Assembly: GCF_023156505.1 (NCBI RefSeq)
Contig: NZ_JALNMJ010000006.1
Span: forward strand, 186,001 to 250,000
Direction of reading: 5' to 3'
DNA: 64,000 bases
DNA from: Roseibium sediminicola
Lineage (GTDB): Bacteria > Pseudomonadota > Alphaproteobacteria > Rhizobiales > Stappiaceae
Part shown: piece by piece, positions 8,562 through 17,247 of the stretch
Layout: each line of letters starts with the position of its first letter
Numbering within the stretch: position 1 is the stretch's first letter
Position numbers and translations under genes: made by a program
Notes under the pieces: generated by a model
Told to the model about the DNA's origin: nothing
The model's database searches: none
What the model saw: only the letters and a program-made list of their open reading frames with translations

Positions 8562-9077
8562 ATGGCTTTCTTCCGGATCTGTCTGTTTCTCCTGTTCTCC
8601 GTTTTGGTGAGCGCCAGCGCTCCCGCCTTGGCAAAACCGCTTGTCCTTGAGGAATTTTTCAAGGGACGCACCGTTGGCAAGGGTGTGTTCGAAAGCAAGT
8701 TCGCCGGGGTCTATAGGCCCTTCACCGTGTATCTGACCGGTCGCTGGGATCCGCACAGTTTCACGCTGCGACTGCGCGAAGACTTCGTTTATGACGATGG
8801 TGAACGCGATACCAAGACCTGGTTCTTCCAGAAAGTTGCCGAGGACAGATATGTCGGTCAGCGCTCGGATGTGATTGCACCGGCGAATATTCGGACGGAT
8901 GCGGATGGTGCCCTCAGGTTTTCCTATGTCGCGGAACTGAAAACGGAGAACGGTCCGCTTCTGCTGCGCTTCGACGACACCCTTCAGAAGGTCGACCGTA
9001 GAACGGTGCGCAACACCGCCAGGGTCATGAAGGCCGGCATAACCATTGGCACAGTTGACCTGACATTCACCAAGTGA
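8562..9077 (+). CDS. DUF3833 family exported protein
   Basis: 171 residues: signal peptide (LFLLFSVLVSASAPALA) followed by a domain matching DUF3833, with LVLEEFFKGRTVGKGVFESKFAG, FTLRLREDFVYDDGE and TWFFQKVAEDRYVG. Members are periplasmic or membrane-attached proteins of unknown function, thought to have a lipocalin-like barrel. I see no lipobox cysteine, so it should be soluble in the periplasm. The start is the ATG at 8562; the frame is open further upstream into the peptidase tail but lacks a signal there. It may be the last gene of the run starting at 6906. Confidence 0.75.
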   Translation: MAFFRICLFLLFSVLVSASAPALAKPLVLEEFFKGRTVGKGVFESKFAGVYRPFTVYLTGRWDPHSFTLRLREDFVYDDGERDTKTWFFQKVAEDRYVGQRSDVIAPANIRTDADGALRFSYVAELKTENGPLLLRFDDTLQKVDRRTVRNTARVMKAGITIGTVDLTFTK

Positions 9078-9167
9078 AACCACAGTTCGGCCGAAACGGC
9101 CTTTGCGCTTGATTGACTTCTCAATCGTGCCTTTACTGCGACGGCAAGGTCAGTCCGCGAGGTCAAG

Positions 9168-10655
9168 ATGCTGCCGCAGAGAGCCGGGAAATTCATTCTA
9201 ATTCTTCGTTTTGCCTTGCCGCTTGTGGTTCTGGCCGGTATTGGCGTGCCCCTATCCACCGCCAGCGCCATGGGCACGGGCCTTGAAAAGGTGCTGGAAG
9301 ACAAGCTGCACGAACCTTTTCACGGCGATTTCGAAGCCCTGATCAAGCGCGGTTTTGTCCGGGTTCTGATCCCGTTCTCAAAATCCGGCTATTTCATTGA
9401 CAAGGGCGTCCAGCGTGGCAGCGCTGTCGACTTGATGACCGAATTCGACAAGTATCTGGCCAAGCGCCACGGCAAAAAGATCCGCGAGGCGAAGCTCGTG
9501 CTGATCCCGACACCGAGGCAACGCTTGTTTTCAGACCTTGCCGAGGGACGCGGCGACCTGGCTATCGGCAATCTGACCATCACCCGCGACCGGGAAAAGC
9601 TGGTGGCCTTTTCCACCCCGTTGCTAACCGGCGTGGCCGAGGTCCCCGTCACCCTCAACACGGTTGACGATTTGCCGTCTCCGGAGGCTCTGGCCGGCCA
9701 AACGCTCCATGTCCGGCCTTCAGCGTCTTACTTTGAGAGCCTTCAGAAACTGAACCGGAACTTGAAGACCAAGGGCAAGACCCCTGTCGATATCGTCAAG
9801 ATGGACGAGCACCTGGACGACGCGGACCTCCTGGAAATGGTTGCGGCCGGAGCCCTTCCGATGGTGATCGTCGACAAACACAAGGCCGATCTCTGGCTGC
9901 AGGTCCTGGACGGTCTGAAGATCCATGAGCGGGCGGCGGTGCGCACGGACGGTGAAATCGCGATTGCCGTCCGCAAGGATGCCCCGGATCTCCTCAAAGA
10001 AGTGAACGGCTTCGCGGCCACGGTGAAGAAGGGAACGCTGCTCGGGAACATCCTGTTCAGGCGCTACCTGCAGGAAGCCACCTATCTAAGAGACATGCGC
10101 AGCAAGGACTATCAGAGTGCTCTCGCCAGCTTGCGCAAGGTTTTTCAGAAATACGGTTCGGAGTACAAAATCGACTGGCTGCTGATCGCCGCCCAGAGCT
10201 TTCAGGAATCGCGGTTCGATCCCAAGGCGCGCAGCCATGCCGGCGCGGTCGGGCTCATGCAGATCAAGCCGGCAACGGCTGCCGGAGATCCGATCAACAT
10301 CAAGGGGATCGACGGCGATGCCGACAAGAACGTCCACGCCGGCGTGAAATATTTGCGCTTTCTCGCCGATCACTATTTTCCTGAACTGAAGTCGAAGGAA
10401 GCCAACCAGACGTTCTTCGCTTTGGCCGCCTATAATGCAGGCCCCAGCCGCTTTGAGCGGATGCGCGAAAAGGCCAAGAAACACGGCTATGACCCGGACG
10501 AGTGGTTCGGCAACGTGGAATGGATCGTGGCCTCGGAAATCGGCCGTCAGCCGGTCGATTATGTCGGCAACATCTATCAGTATTACGTTGTCTTCTCCAA
10601 CGAACAGCATCGCGAGGAAGCCGGTGCCGCTGACGGATCAGCGGCACGGAAGTAA
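9168..10655 (+). CDS. MltF-like membrane-bound lytic transglycosylase
   Basis: 495 residues in three parts: a signal peptide or anchor (about 1-35), a family 3 solute-binding-like domain (about 60-300; TPRQRLFSDLAEGRGDLAIGNLTITRDRE is the core) and an SLT lysozyme-like domain (about 330-470). The catalytic Glu is in SFQESRFD near residue 347, followed by AVGLMQIKPATA and ALAAYNAGP, the usual goose-lysozyme-like motifs. Such MltF-type enzymes cut glycan strands of peptidoglycan to 1,6-anhydro ends, with the binding-like domain as a regulator that senses muropeptides. It has no Cys lipobox, unlike some homologues. Monocistronic, ending 10 bases from the convergent oxidoreductase stop. Confidence 0.87.
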   Translation: MLPQRAGKFILILRFALPLVVLAGIGVPLSTASAMGTGLEKVLEDKLHEPFHGDFEALIKRGFVRVLIPFSKSGYFIDKGVQRGSAVDLMTEFDKYLAKRHGKKIREAKLVLIPTPRQRLFSDLAEGRGDLAIGNLTITRDREKLVAFSTPLLTGVAEVPVTLNTVDDLPSPEALAGQTLHVRPSASYFESLQKLNRNLKTKGKTPVDIVKMDEHLDDADLLEMVAAGALPMVIVDKHKADLWLQVLDGLKIHERAAVRTDGEIAIAVRKDAPDLLKEVNGFAATVKKGTLLGNILFRRYLQEATYLRDMRSKDYQSALASLRKVFQKYGSEYKIDWLLIAAQSFQESRFDPKARSHAGAVGLMQIKPATAAGDPINIKGIDGDADKNVHAGVKYLRFLADHYFPELKSKEANQTFFALAAYNAGPSRFERMREKAKKHGYDPDEWFGNVEWIVASEIGRQPVDYVGNIYQYYVVFSNEQHREEAGAADGSAARK

Positions 10656-10665
10656 AGGCGGCGGT

Positions 10666-11247
10666 TCACGCCACGCTGCGGCCGAGGTCGGCCGCGCGGC
10701 CAATCATCTTTGCGCGGCTTGCGTCATCCGAGCCGCGAATGGGCGAAAACATGTGATAGCCCTTTGGCTTCAGACCGCAGAAATCGAGGATCTGCTTCTC
10801 GGTCTGTTTCCGGACGCCGGCGCCATAGATCCAGCGGAAATACCAGCCGGGCGTGTCTGAGGTGACCAGCACTTGCGAGGTGCGCCCCTTGAGCAGTTTT
10901 TCCGGTAACGGTTTTCCACGAACATATTGAAAAGCCGTTCCGGGAAGCAGGATCCGGTCAAACAGGCCCTTCAGCTTGGCCGGCAGCCCGCCCCACCACA
11001 GCGGATGGGCCACGACAAAATGTTGGCACCAGGTGAGATCGTCCCAGATCGCCTGCAGATCCGGCTCCAGCGGCTTGGCGTCCTTGAAACTCGAAACGCC
11101 GAAATCCGGATCGAAGGCCAATTCCGCCAAATGGCGAAGCCTTACCTCGTGTCCCTGCTCCCGAGCCCTTTCGGCATATTCCCGTGCCAGGGCACCGCAA
11201 AAGGCGCCTTCGGCCGGATGTCCATCCAATACAAGTATGCGTGTCAT
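10666..11247 (-). CDS. NAD(P)H-dependent oxidoreductase, flavodoxin-like fold
   Basis: 193 residues of the NAD(P)H:quinone oxidoreductase (MdaB/KefF-like) family: MTRILVLDGHPAEGAFCGAL, HFVVAHPLWWGGLPAKLKGLFDRIL (the conserved PLWW..P..LK block) and VLVTSDTPGWYFRW. These cytosolic flavoproteins reduce quinones by two electrons and detoxify electrophiles. It is divergent from a TetR regulator, and two identical palindromes lie in the shared promoter region, so it is very likely the target of that repressor. Start ATG at 11247 after a GGAACAG. Confidence 0.87.
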   Translation of the reverse strand: MTRILVLDGHPAEGAFCGALAREYAERAREQGHEVRLRHLAELAFDPDFGVSSFKDAKPLEPDLQAIWDDLTWCQHFVVAHPLWWGGLPAKLKGLFDRILLPGTAFQYVRGKPLPEKLLKGRTSQVLVTSDTPGWYFRWIYGAGVRKQTEKQILDFCGLKPKGYHMFSPIRGSDDASRAKMIGRAADLGRSVA

Positions 11248-11286
11248 GTCTGTTCCTGTGTACGTGTTCGATCAGCCAATTAAAAT

Positions 11287-11349
11287 TGACCGCGGTCAGT
11301 TTTTGACAGCGTTATACAGATGGGTCAAGATATTTTTTGACCGCGGTCA
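11287..11349. promoter_or_regulatory. two identical 12-bp palindromic operators between oxidoreductase and tetR
   Basis: TGACCGCGGTCA occurs at 11287-11298 and again at 11338-11349; each is a perfect palindrome, with centres 51 bp apart, close to five helical turns. Between them is a TTGACA at 11303-11308 with a weak -10 (CAAGAT) 17 bases later for the rightward gene. This fits autoregulation by the TetR protein encoded immediately to the right and co-repression of the divergent oxidoreductase. Confidence 0.65.
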
Positions 11350-11368
11350 TTTTATTTAACGGGGTTTC

Positions 11369-11986
11369 ATGACACGCAAACCACAGCAGCGCAGCATCGC
11401 CACGCGCGCCCGCGTGCTGGACGCTGCCCGCGAGCTGAGCCAGAGACATGGACTGGAGCTGGTCACCGCCGACGCGGTTGCCAGGGAAGCCGGCGTGGCG
11501 AAAGGGACCGTCTTTGCGCATTTCGGCGACATGGACGGTCTGCTCTCCCATGTGCTTCTGGACCGGCTGAACGCGCTGCACGCAACGGCGGCGGTCGAAC
11601 CAGTCGAGCCGGATCGGTTGGACGATCCTGTCGGCCTCATCCTCACGCGCATGATGGCGTTGATCGCGGTGATCACGGACAGTCCAACGATCCTGCGGCT
11701 GTTCCTTGACAATATCGGCGTCACCAAGCCGAACTGCGCCGAGGCATTTGTCGAGACACTGGACAGGCTGGATGCGGATCTGGCGGGATTTCTGACGGTC
11801 TGGCAGACATCACCGACGCTTCAACCGCCGCTGAGAAAGGACAGAACCCCGGCCGAGATGGTCGACGGGCTGATCGCTTTCATGATCCACGGAGCGATCC
11901 TGCTGAAGAGCCATCAGCTCACGGACAGGTCAATTCTGGAAGTGCGCCTGCGCAGGCATGTCGAAGCGTTTCTGCTCACGGATTGA
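11369..11986 (+). CDS. TetR/AcrR family transcriptional regulator
   Basis: 205 residues: an N-terminal TetR_N helix-turn-helix (about 8-55) with RARVLDAARELSQRHGLE, VTADAVAREAGVAKGTVFAHF, then a ligand-binding helical domain without a recognised ligand. Repressors of this family bind inverted repeats, and two copies of TGACCGCGGTCA lie directly upstream. The divergent neighbour encodes a quinone-reductase-like enzyme, so the inducer may be a quinone or other electrophile; this is inferred from context. It converges with the binding-protein gene at 12002, with 15 bases between stops. Confidence 0.9.
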   Translation: MTRKPQQRSIATRARVLDAARELSQRHGLELVTADAVAREAGVAKGTVFAHFGDMDGLLSHVLLDRLNALHATAAVEPVEPDRLDDPVGLILTRMMALIAVITDSPTILRLFLDNIGVTKPNCAEAFVETLDRLDADLAGFLTVWQTSPTLQPPLRKDRTPAEMVDGLIAFMIHGAILLKSHQLTDRSILEVRLRRHVEAFLLTD

Positions 11987-12001
11987 AGACGGCATATGTT
12001 T

Positions 12002-12811
12002 TCAGGGCATTGCCAACTGGATGATTGTGCGCCCGTCAATATCGATTTTCTTCGGATCGTAGACATCCGGATTGGCTTCCTTGAGGATCTTCAACAGCGT
12101 GCCATCCTTCTCCGAAAGGTTCAGCGCTTCGCTCAGCAATTTGTGCAATTTGACATTGGACTTGGTCACGTAGAAACGGAAATCATTGGCATAGACCAGG
12201 CCGACATGGGGTTCGATCAAAAGCTCCGGATGCAGGGCGGCTTCACCTGAGATCTCCGTAATTCCTCTCGGGAAATAATCGACACCCCGCCCTCCGAGCG
12301 CGATCAGATCGTAGATTTCCGGATTCCAGACCCCCTTGAATTCCTGGAGCTCGAGACCGTTGCGATGCCACACATCGATGTCGTTCCAGCCGGCGCCGAG
12401 CGCGGCCACTGTTCCCACCGCCTGAAAGTCCTCAAGGGTTTTGACATCCTGATAAAGATCGCGATCCTTGGGATGGATCAGCATCACCCGGTACCCTTTC
12501 AGGCCATTGGTGATGTCGACATCCACCTCAAGATATCTTTCCTTGAGCTCCGGATTCTCGCCGCGCCAGATCAGATCCAGCCCCTGCCCAGTTTCGAACA
12601 GTTTCATCTGGCGTGCCATGTTGAAATTGGGGTCGATCCGGACAAACTCGACCTCCTGGCCGACTTTCCCGAGCGACTCGGTCAGCAGCTCGACCACATA
12701 ATCTGTCGTGCTGACATCCGGTACGCGCAAGGTAATCGGTTCGGCTTTCGCGGGAAACTGCCAGAAAGATAATGCAGTAGTGCAAATAATCGCAAATGCA
12801 ACCCTGAGCAT
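12002..12811 (-). CDS. periplasmic solute-binding-like protein (family 3)
   Basis: 269 residues: signal peptide (SFWQFPAKAEP near 15-25) and a type II binding-protein fold similar to the ABC amino-acid family 3 but divergent: ITLRVPDVSTTDYVVELLTESLGKVG, MARQMKLFETGQGLDLIWRGENPELKERY, GYRVMLIHPKD. The internal segment VGTVAALGAGWNDIDVW resembles the second lobe of such proteins. There are no transport genes nearby. Proteins of this kind may be orphan binding proteins or sensory modules for a distant receptor. The solute is unknown. Confidence 0.7.
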   Translation of the reverse strand: MLRVAFAIICTTALSFWQFPAKAEPITLRVPDVSTTDYVVELLTESLGKVGQEVEFVRIDPNFNMARQMKLFETGQGLDLIWRGENPELKERYLEVDVDITNGLKGYRVMLIHPKDRDLYQDVKTLEDFQAVGTVAALGAGWNDIDVWHRNGLELQEFKGVWNPEIYDLIALGGRGVDYFPRGITEISGEAALHPELLIEPHVGLVYANDFRFYVTKSNVKLHKLLSEALNLSEKDGTLLKILKEANPDVYDPKKIDIDGRTIIQLAMP

Positions 12812-13028
12812 TTCTCACCTCTCGCGAATGATGCCAAGACAAATCAATTGAATTCAAAATAGCGCAAATATTAAAGTTTGGCGATCACTGCCGACCGGCA
12901 GACTTACCAAAGTATAAGCCCCATGACCGGCAAATCGGCCGATTGCCTTCAGTCTTTTGTTAAACTCTGAGGGACACTCAAACCGGGTCACAGGGTGTAT
13001 TTCAAAGGGTTGAAGACCGGAAATCCGG

Positions 13029-13502
13029 TCAGGATGGCGTTTCGCCAGGCCAGCTCACCACGTGGTTCTCATACTCCTCCAGCGCCATTCCGTCTTCCGG
13101 CACGGTCCGGCCGCGAACGGATATGCCGGCCTGGTGGACCGTATCCGCCTCCCCCGAAACCAGAGGGTGCCACCAGTAGAGATCCTGGCCTTCCGACACC
13201 AGCCGGTAGCCGCAGGTGGGCGGCAACCAGGTTAAGGTCCTGACTTCGGCGGGGGTCAGCTGAATGCAGTCGGGCACGGTGGCCGCGCGATTGGCATAGT
13301 CCCGGCAGCGGCAGCTGTCGCCGTCCAGCAGCGTGCAAGCCACATCGGTCCAGACGATGGCGCCCGTATCCCAGTCTTCCAGCTTGTTCAGGCAGCAGCG
13401 AGCGCACCCGTCGCAAAGGGATTCCCATTCAGCATTGCTCATTTCCTCGAGCGTCTTGGTCTTCCAGAACGGAAGTTCGCCTTTTTCGGTCGTCGCGCTC
13501 AT
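13029..13502 (-). CDS. YcgN family cysteine cluster protein
   Basis: 157 residues of the UPF0260/YcgN family, cytosolic proteins with a conserved cysteine cluster thought to bind zinc or an iron-sulfur centre. Visible features: [27 protein letters not shown] with its CxxC..CC, then [17 protein letters not shown] and [12 protein letters not shown]. Biochemical role is unknown. The start ATG at 13502 fits the family N-terminus. Divergent from the PBP gene with about 220 bases between. Confidence 0.9.
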   Translation of the reverse strand: MSATTEKGELPFWKTKTLEEMSNAEWESLCDGCARCCLNKLEDWDTGAIVWTDVACTLLDGDSCRCRDYANRAATVPDCIQLTPAEVRTLTWLPPTCGYRLVSEGQDLYWWHPLVSGEADTVHQAGISVRGRTVPEDGMALEEYENHVVSWPGETPS

Positions 13503-13652
13503 GGACTGTGGGTGCCTCTGCGGTGCCTTCGGTTCAAGGCGCCTAGCACGCTGACCTTGCCTCCTGCAAGATTAGGCCGAGCAAGATTGTTTGATAAGCA
13601 GGTATTTTCTAAGGAGAATCGGTAAACTGAAATTCACGGCTGAAAGCGATCG

Positions 13653-13680
13653 ACTGGTTTTCCTCGACCGGAAAACCGGT
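13653..13680. other. 11-bp stem-loop upstream of the PBP gene
   Basis: ACTGGTTTTCC at 13653-13663 pairs with GGAAAACCGGT at 13670-13680 (one G-U pair) around a six-base loop, 41 bases before the PBP start. It could be an operator or a structured 5' leader; no T run follows, so it is not an obvious terminator. Confidence 0.4.
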
Positions 13681-13721
13681 TAATTTGGTGATGCCCCATT
13701 CGATCCGGAGAAACTGTTCGC

Positions 13722-15929
13722 GTGACGGACACCCCGAAACCAGATGACACGGAAGCGCCCGCACCGCCGGTCGTCGAACCGCCGGTCAAGCGCCATCGGA
13801 TCCGCCGGTTCTTCCTGGCGGTCGACGCGTTTATTGACACGGCGCTGTGGCGAAGCGGCGCGGCGATCCGGCGCGTCTTCGAAGGTTATGACGCGTTTTT
13901 GCGCCGGTTCCGGGCCAAGGGCATCTGGCGGTTCCTGGCCGAACTGTCTTCCGACGGCCTGACCTACGGCCTTGCCGGTTTCATCGTCGTGCTGGCCTTC
14001 GCCCAGCCCGCCTTTGAGGCCACCCGCTACGCCGACTGGAAAACCACCGACGACTTTGCCGTGACCTTTCTAGATCGTTTTGGCAAGGAAATCGGCCGCC
14101 GGGGCATCGTTCTCAATGACAGCGTGCCGCTGGAGGAAATCCCGGATTCGCTGGTCAAGGCGGCGCTGGCAACGGAAGACCGGCGATTTTTCAGCCATTT
14201 CGGCATCGACTTCGTCGGAACTTTCCGTGCGATGGTGGAAAATGCCCGGGCCGGCGGTGTGGTCCAAGGCGGTTCGACCCTCACCCAGCAGCTTGCCAAG
14301 AACCTGTTTCTGACCAATGAGCGCAGTCTCAGCCGCAAGATCAAGGAAGCCTATCTGGCCCTGTGGCTGGAGGCCAATCTCTCCAAGCAGGAAATCCTGA
14401 AACTCTACCTCGACCGCGCCTATATGGGCGGCGGCGTCTTCGGCGTGACGGCCGCCTCTGAATTCTATTTCAACAAGAATGTGCGCGAGCTGACCCTTGC
14501 CGAAAGCGCCATGCTGGCGGGTCTCTTCAAGGCGCCGGGCAAATATGCGCCGCATATCAACCTGCCGGCCGCGCGTGCCCGTGCCAACGAAGTGCTTACC
14601 AACATGGTCCAGGCGGGACTCCTGACCGAGGGGCAGGTGATCGGGGCCCGCCGCAACCCGGCGCTGGCCGTCGACCGCTCCCAGGAACAGTTGCCGGAAT
14701 ACTTCCTCGACTGGGCCCTGGACGAAGTCAAGAAACTGGCCCGGCGCAATCCGGCGCTGGCGCGAGACCGCATCGTCACCGTTCGCACCACACTCGACCC
14801 GGCCCTGCAGCGGCAAGCTGATCTGGCCGTGGAAACCATCCTGCGCGAGAACGGCAAGCTGCGCGATGTCGGCGAGGCCGCCCTGGTGTCCATGATCCCC
14901 GACGGCGCCGTCGTGGCCATGGTCGGCGGCCGCTCCTATGGCGAGAGCCAGTTCAACAGGGCCGTCAATGCCCTGCGCCAGCCCGGCTCCTCCTTCAAGC
15001 CGTTTGTCTATATGACCGCTTTCATGAACGGCTATGAACCGTCCAGCATCGTGCCCGACCGGCCGGTCTGGATCGGCAACTGGTCGCCGAAAAACTACAA
15101 CCGAAGCTACCGCGGACCGGTTACCCTGAAGCTGGCACTGACCAAGTCGATCAACACCATTCCCGTGCGCCTCTCGCTCGATTTCGGCCGCGACAAGATC
15201 ATCGAGACGGCCTATGCCATGGGCCTGACCCACGAACTGGAAAACTCGATCTCCCTGCCCATCGGCTCGTCGGAAGTCTCCGTCATCGATATGGCCTCGT
15301 CCTATTCCACCTTCGCCAATGGCGGCTTCAAGGCAGCGGCCTACGGCATCCTGGAAGTCACCAACAGCAACGGCAAGGTGCTTTACCGCCACGACCAGGA
15401 CGAGCCGGCCCCGATCCGTGTCCTGCCGGAGGACAAGGTCCACTGGATGAACGATATCCTGGTCAATGTGGTTGAAGCCGGAACCGCACGCCGGGCACGT
15501 ATCGACGGCGTGGTGGCGGCCGGAAAGACCGGCACGACCAACGCCTACCGCGACGCCTGGTTTGTCGGCTATACGGGCAATTTCACCACTGCCGTCTGGG
15601 TCGGCAATGACGATTTCACCTCGACCCGCCGTGTCACCGGCGGCAGCCTGCCGGCCATGACCTGGCAGAAATACAATGCCTTTGCCCATAACGGCATCGA
15701 GCTCGCCCGCATGCCCGGCGTCGAGGCCGACAGCCTGCCCCGCCTTGCCAAGTCATCGCCTTCCAGGCAGGAAGACAAGCAGGTCGAAACCGCGCAACCC
15801 CGCGTGCTTAAGCGGCGCACCCAGGACCTTCTCCTGCGCATCGGTGAGGATCTCGCCCGCCTGCGCGCCCAGAAAAGCGCCAGCGCAGCCCCGATTGCCC
15901 CCTCCTCCGATGTCACGGCGGTGCAATGA
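13722..15929 (+). CDS. class A penicillin-binding protein (bifunctional transglycosylase/transpeptidase)
   Basis: 735 residues, inner-membrane anchored, that polymerises lipid II and cross-links the chains. After a proline-rich cytosolic tail and one transmembrane segment near 85-105 comes a GT51 domain: catalytic Glu near residue 153 in EDRRFFSHFGID and QGGSTLTQQLAKNLF. The transpeptidase domain has SSFK with the active Ser near 423, SIN in KSINTIPVRL, and KTGTT near 603. The start is a GTG at 13722 with GGAGAAA upstream. Length and motifs resemble PBP1a-type proteins of Hyphomicrobiales. Its stop overlaps the start of the DUF1214 gene by ATGA, so the three genes are translationally coupled. 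Confidence 0.94.
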   Translation: MTDTPKPDDTEAPAPPVVEPPVKRHRIRRFFLAVDAFIDTALWRSGAAIRRVFEGYDAFLRRFRAKGIWRFLAELSSDGLTYGLAGFIVVLAFAQPAFEATRYADWKTTDDFAVTFLDRFGKEIGRRGIVLNDSVPLEEIPDSLVKAALATEDRRFFSHFGIDFVGTFRAMVENARAGGVVQGGSTLTQQLAKNLFLTNERSLSRKIKEAYLALWLEANLSKQEILKLYLDRAYMGGGVFGVTAASEFYFNKNVRELTLAESAMLAGLFKAPGKYAPHINLPAARARANEVLTNMVQAGLLTEGQVIGARRNPALAVDRSQEQLPEYFLDWALDEVKKLARRNPALARDRIVTVRTTLDPALQRQADLAVETILRENGKLRDVGEAALVSMIPDGAVVAMVGGRSYGESQFNRAVNALRQPGSSFKPFVYMTAFMNGYEPSSIVPDRPVWIGNWSPKNYNRSYRGPVTLKLALTKSINTIPVRLSLDFGRDKIIETAYAMGLTHELENSISLPIGSSEVSVIDMASSYSTFANGGFKAAAYGILEVTNSNGKVLYRHDQDEPAPIRVLPEDKVHWMNDILVNVVEAGTARRARIDGVVAAGKTGTTNAYRDAWFVGYTGNFTTAVWVGNDDFTSTRRVTGGSLPAMTWQKYNAFAHNGIELARMPGVEADSLPRLAKSSPSRQEDKQVETAQPRVLKRRTQDLLLRIGEDLARLRAQKSASAAPIAPSSDVTAVQ

Positions 15930-16606
15930 ACGAGACGTTTCTCCGGCCCGAGCATGGTGAGGCAGACTGGTACGATGCCCGCCTGCCACGGCCGATCCGC
16001 CCCCATCGCGGCCATCCTCTTCGCACTCTGGCCACCGTAACCCTGGTGGTTTTGCTGGCGGCCATTCTCGGCATCAGTTCCGCCTACGTGATCATCGAGC
16101 GTGAAGAACCGCTCAATGCGGTGACGATCGGTCCCTGGCACGCCTACCCCAAGGCGGGCACCGCCGATGCCGACCCCTATTCGGTGGCCATCTACACCCG
16201 CGGCGCGGTCGTGCCGCTGGCTTCCGGCGAAGGCCTTGCCCTGGTCGCCCGCAAGGACAGCGCCGGTCACCTGCTCGATCCGACTTGTGTCTACCGGATT
16301 GCCGGTCAGACCCCGTCTGCGCGCCTGTGGACGCTGACCGCCGTTGATGGCCACGGAAAGCTGGTCGAGACCCTGCCCGGCCGCGTAAACCTTGCCAGCG
16401 ACAGTTTGCTGCGCGCGCCGGATGGCAGCTTCGAGATCATGGCGGCACGCCGCCCCCATTCGGGCAATTGGCTGCCGCTGGCGGCCAATGCCAAGGCCAG
16501 CGACGGGTTGCGCCTTGTCCTCAGGCTCTACGACGCGCCGGTCACCACCGGCGCGGCGCTCGATGGCGTCAGCATGCCCGCAATCGAGAGGCAGGGCTGC
16601 CCATGA
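15926..16606 (+). CDS. DUF1214 domain membrane protein
   Basis: 226 residues: a cytosolic N-terminus, one transmembrane segment (about 35-57) and a periplasmic DUF1214 domain with IGPWHAYPKAGTADADPYS, PLASGEGLALVARKDSAG, CVYRIAGQTPSARLWTLT and RRPHSGNWLPL. In many proteins this domain follows DUF1254 in one chain; here it is separate and the DUF1254 gene follows. Overlaps the PBP stop by four bases and the DUF1254 start likewise, so the trio is made together. Function unknown; the tight link suggests a cell-envelope role near the PBP. Confidence 0.85.
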   Translation: MNETFLRPEHGEADWYDARLPRPIRPHRGHPLRTLATVTLVVLLAAILGISSAYVIIEREEPLNAVTIGPWHAYPKAGTADADPYSVAIYTRGAVVPLASGEGLALVARKDSAGHLLDPTCVYRIAGQTPSARLWTLTAVDGHGKLVETLPGRVNLASDSLLRAPDGSFEIMAARRPHSGNWLPLAANAKASDGLRLVLRLYDAPVTTGAALDGVSMPAIERQGCP

Positions 16607-17163
16607 CCCTCTCGCCGCGTTTTTCCCTGACGGTCGGTCTTCTGGCAACGCTGTGCCTGGCAGCGATCATCCACATTCTTGTGGTGCTCAGCATCCCGAG
16701 AAACGTTCAGCACAGCGCCTATGACAATGTCGCCACGCATGGTCCGGACCGCCAGTTCAATCTTCTGCCGGATGTCCAGCCCGGCAAGGAAGCGCTGCCG
16801 GATCTCGATCCGGCGATGAAACACGCCGCCTGCCGTTTTCAGCTCGCCGACGGCCCTGTTCTGTTCGATGCCAGCATTCCGGTGCCGTTCTGGTCGATTG
16901 GCCTGTTCAACGCGGCCGGCGAAGCCGTCTACAGTCTCAACAACCGCACCGCCGGGGCCGAACGCCTGTCCATGCTGGTTCTGACAACCGAGCAGCTTTC
17001 GATCCTGCGCGAAAATCCGCCGGAAAATCTGGAAGACCTGATCGTCATCGAAACCGAAACACCGATCAGCGGCTTCGCCCTGCTCCGGGCCTATGTACCG
17101 CACCCGATGCGATCCGGCACCGTCGACCAGGCGCTGATGGCGGCACGTTGCGGTGGCATTTGA
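16603..17163 (+). CDS. DUF1254 domain membrane protein
   Basis: 186 residues: an N-terminal transmembrane helix (about 8-32, LTVGLLATLCLAAIIHILVV) and a DUF1254-like region, VATHGPDRQFNLLPD, MKHAACRFQLADGPVLFDASIPVPFWSIGLFN and SMLVLTTEQLSILRENPPEN. I start at the ATG at 16603, which overlaps the stop of the DUF1214 gene; the open frame further upstream lies inside that gene. The pair looks like a split form of the larger DUF1254-DUF1214 proteins. Function unknown. Last gene of the PBP operon as far as I can tell. Confidence 0.82.
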   Translation: MTLSPRFSLTVGLLATLCLAAIIHILVVLSIPRNVQHSAYDNVATHGPDRQFNLLPDVQPGKEALPDLDPAMKHAACRFQLADGPVLFDASIPVPFWSIGLFNAAGEAVYSLNNRTAGAERLSMLVLTTEQLSILRENPPENLEDLIVIETETPISGFALLRAYVPHPMRSGTVDQALMAARCGGI

Positions 17164-17247
17164 CGATGCGCGGTGCATTCAATTGCCCTGGATCGCACAA
17201 ACCCGATGATGTGACCTGAACAGCAAGGCGAGACCTGACCCCGGCGC

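Noticed and set aside
9087-9105. Short inverted repeat GGCCG/CGGCC after the DUF3833 gene
   Set aside because: Stem of only five bases and a weak T-run; could be a terminator but support is too thin.
14070-15689. 539-codon minus-strand frame inside the PBP gene
   Set aside because: Antisense shadow; composition (His, Asp, Gln, Gly rich) is that of a reversed GC-rich gene and shows no domain.
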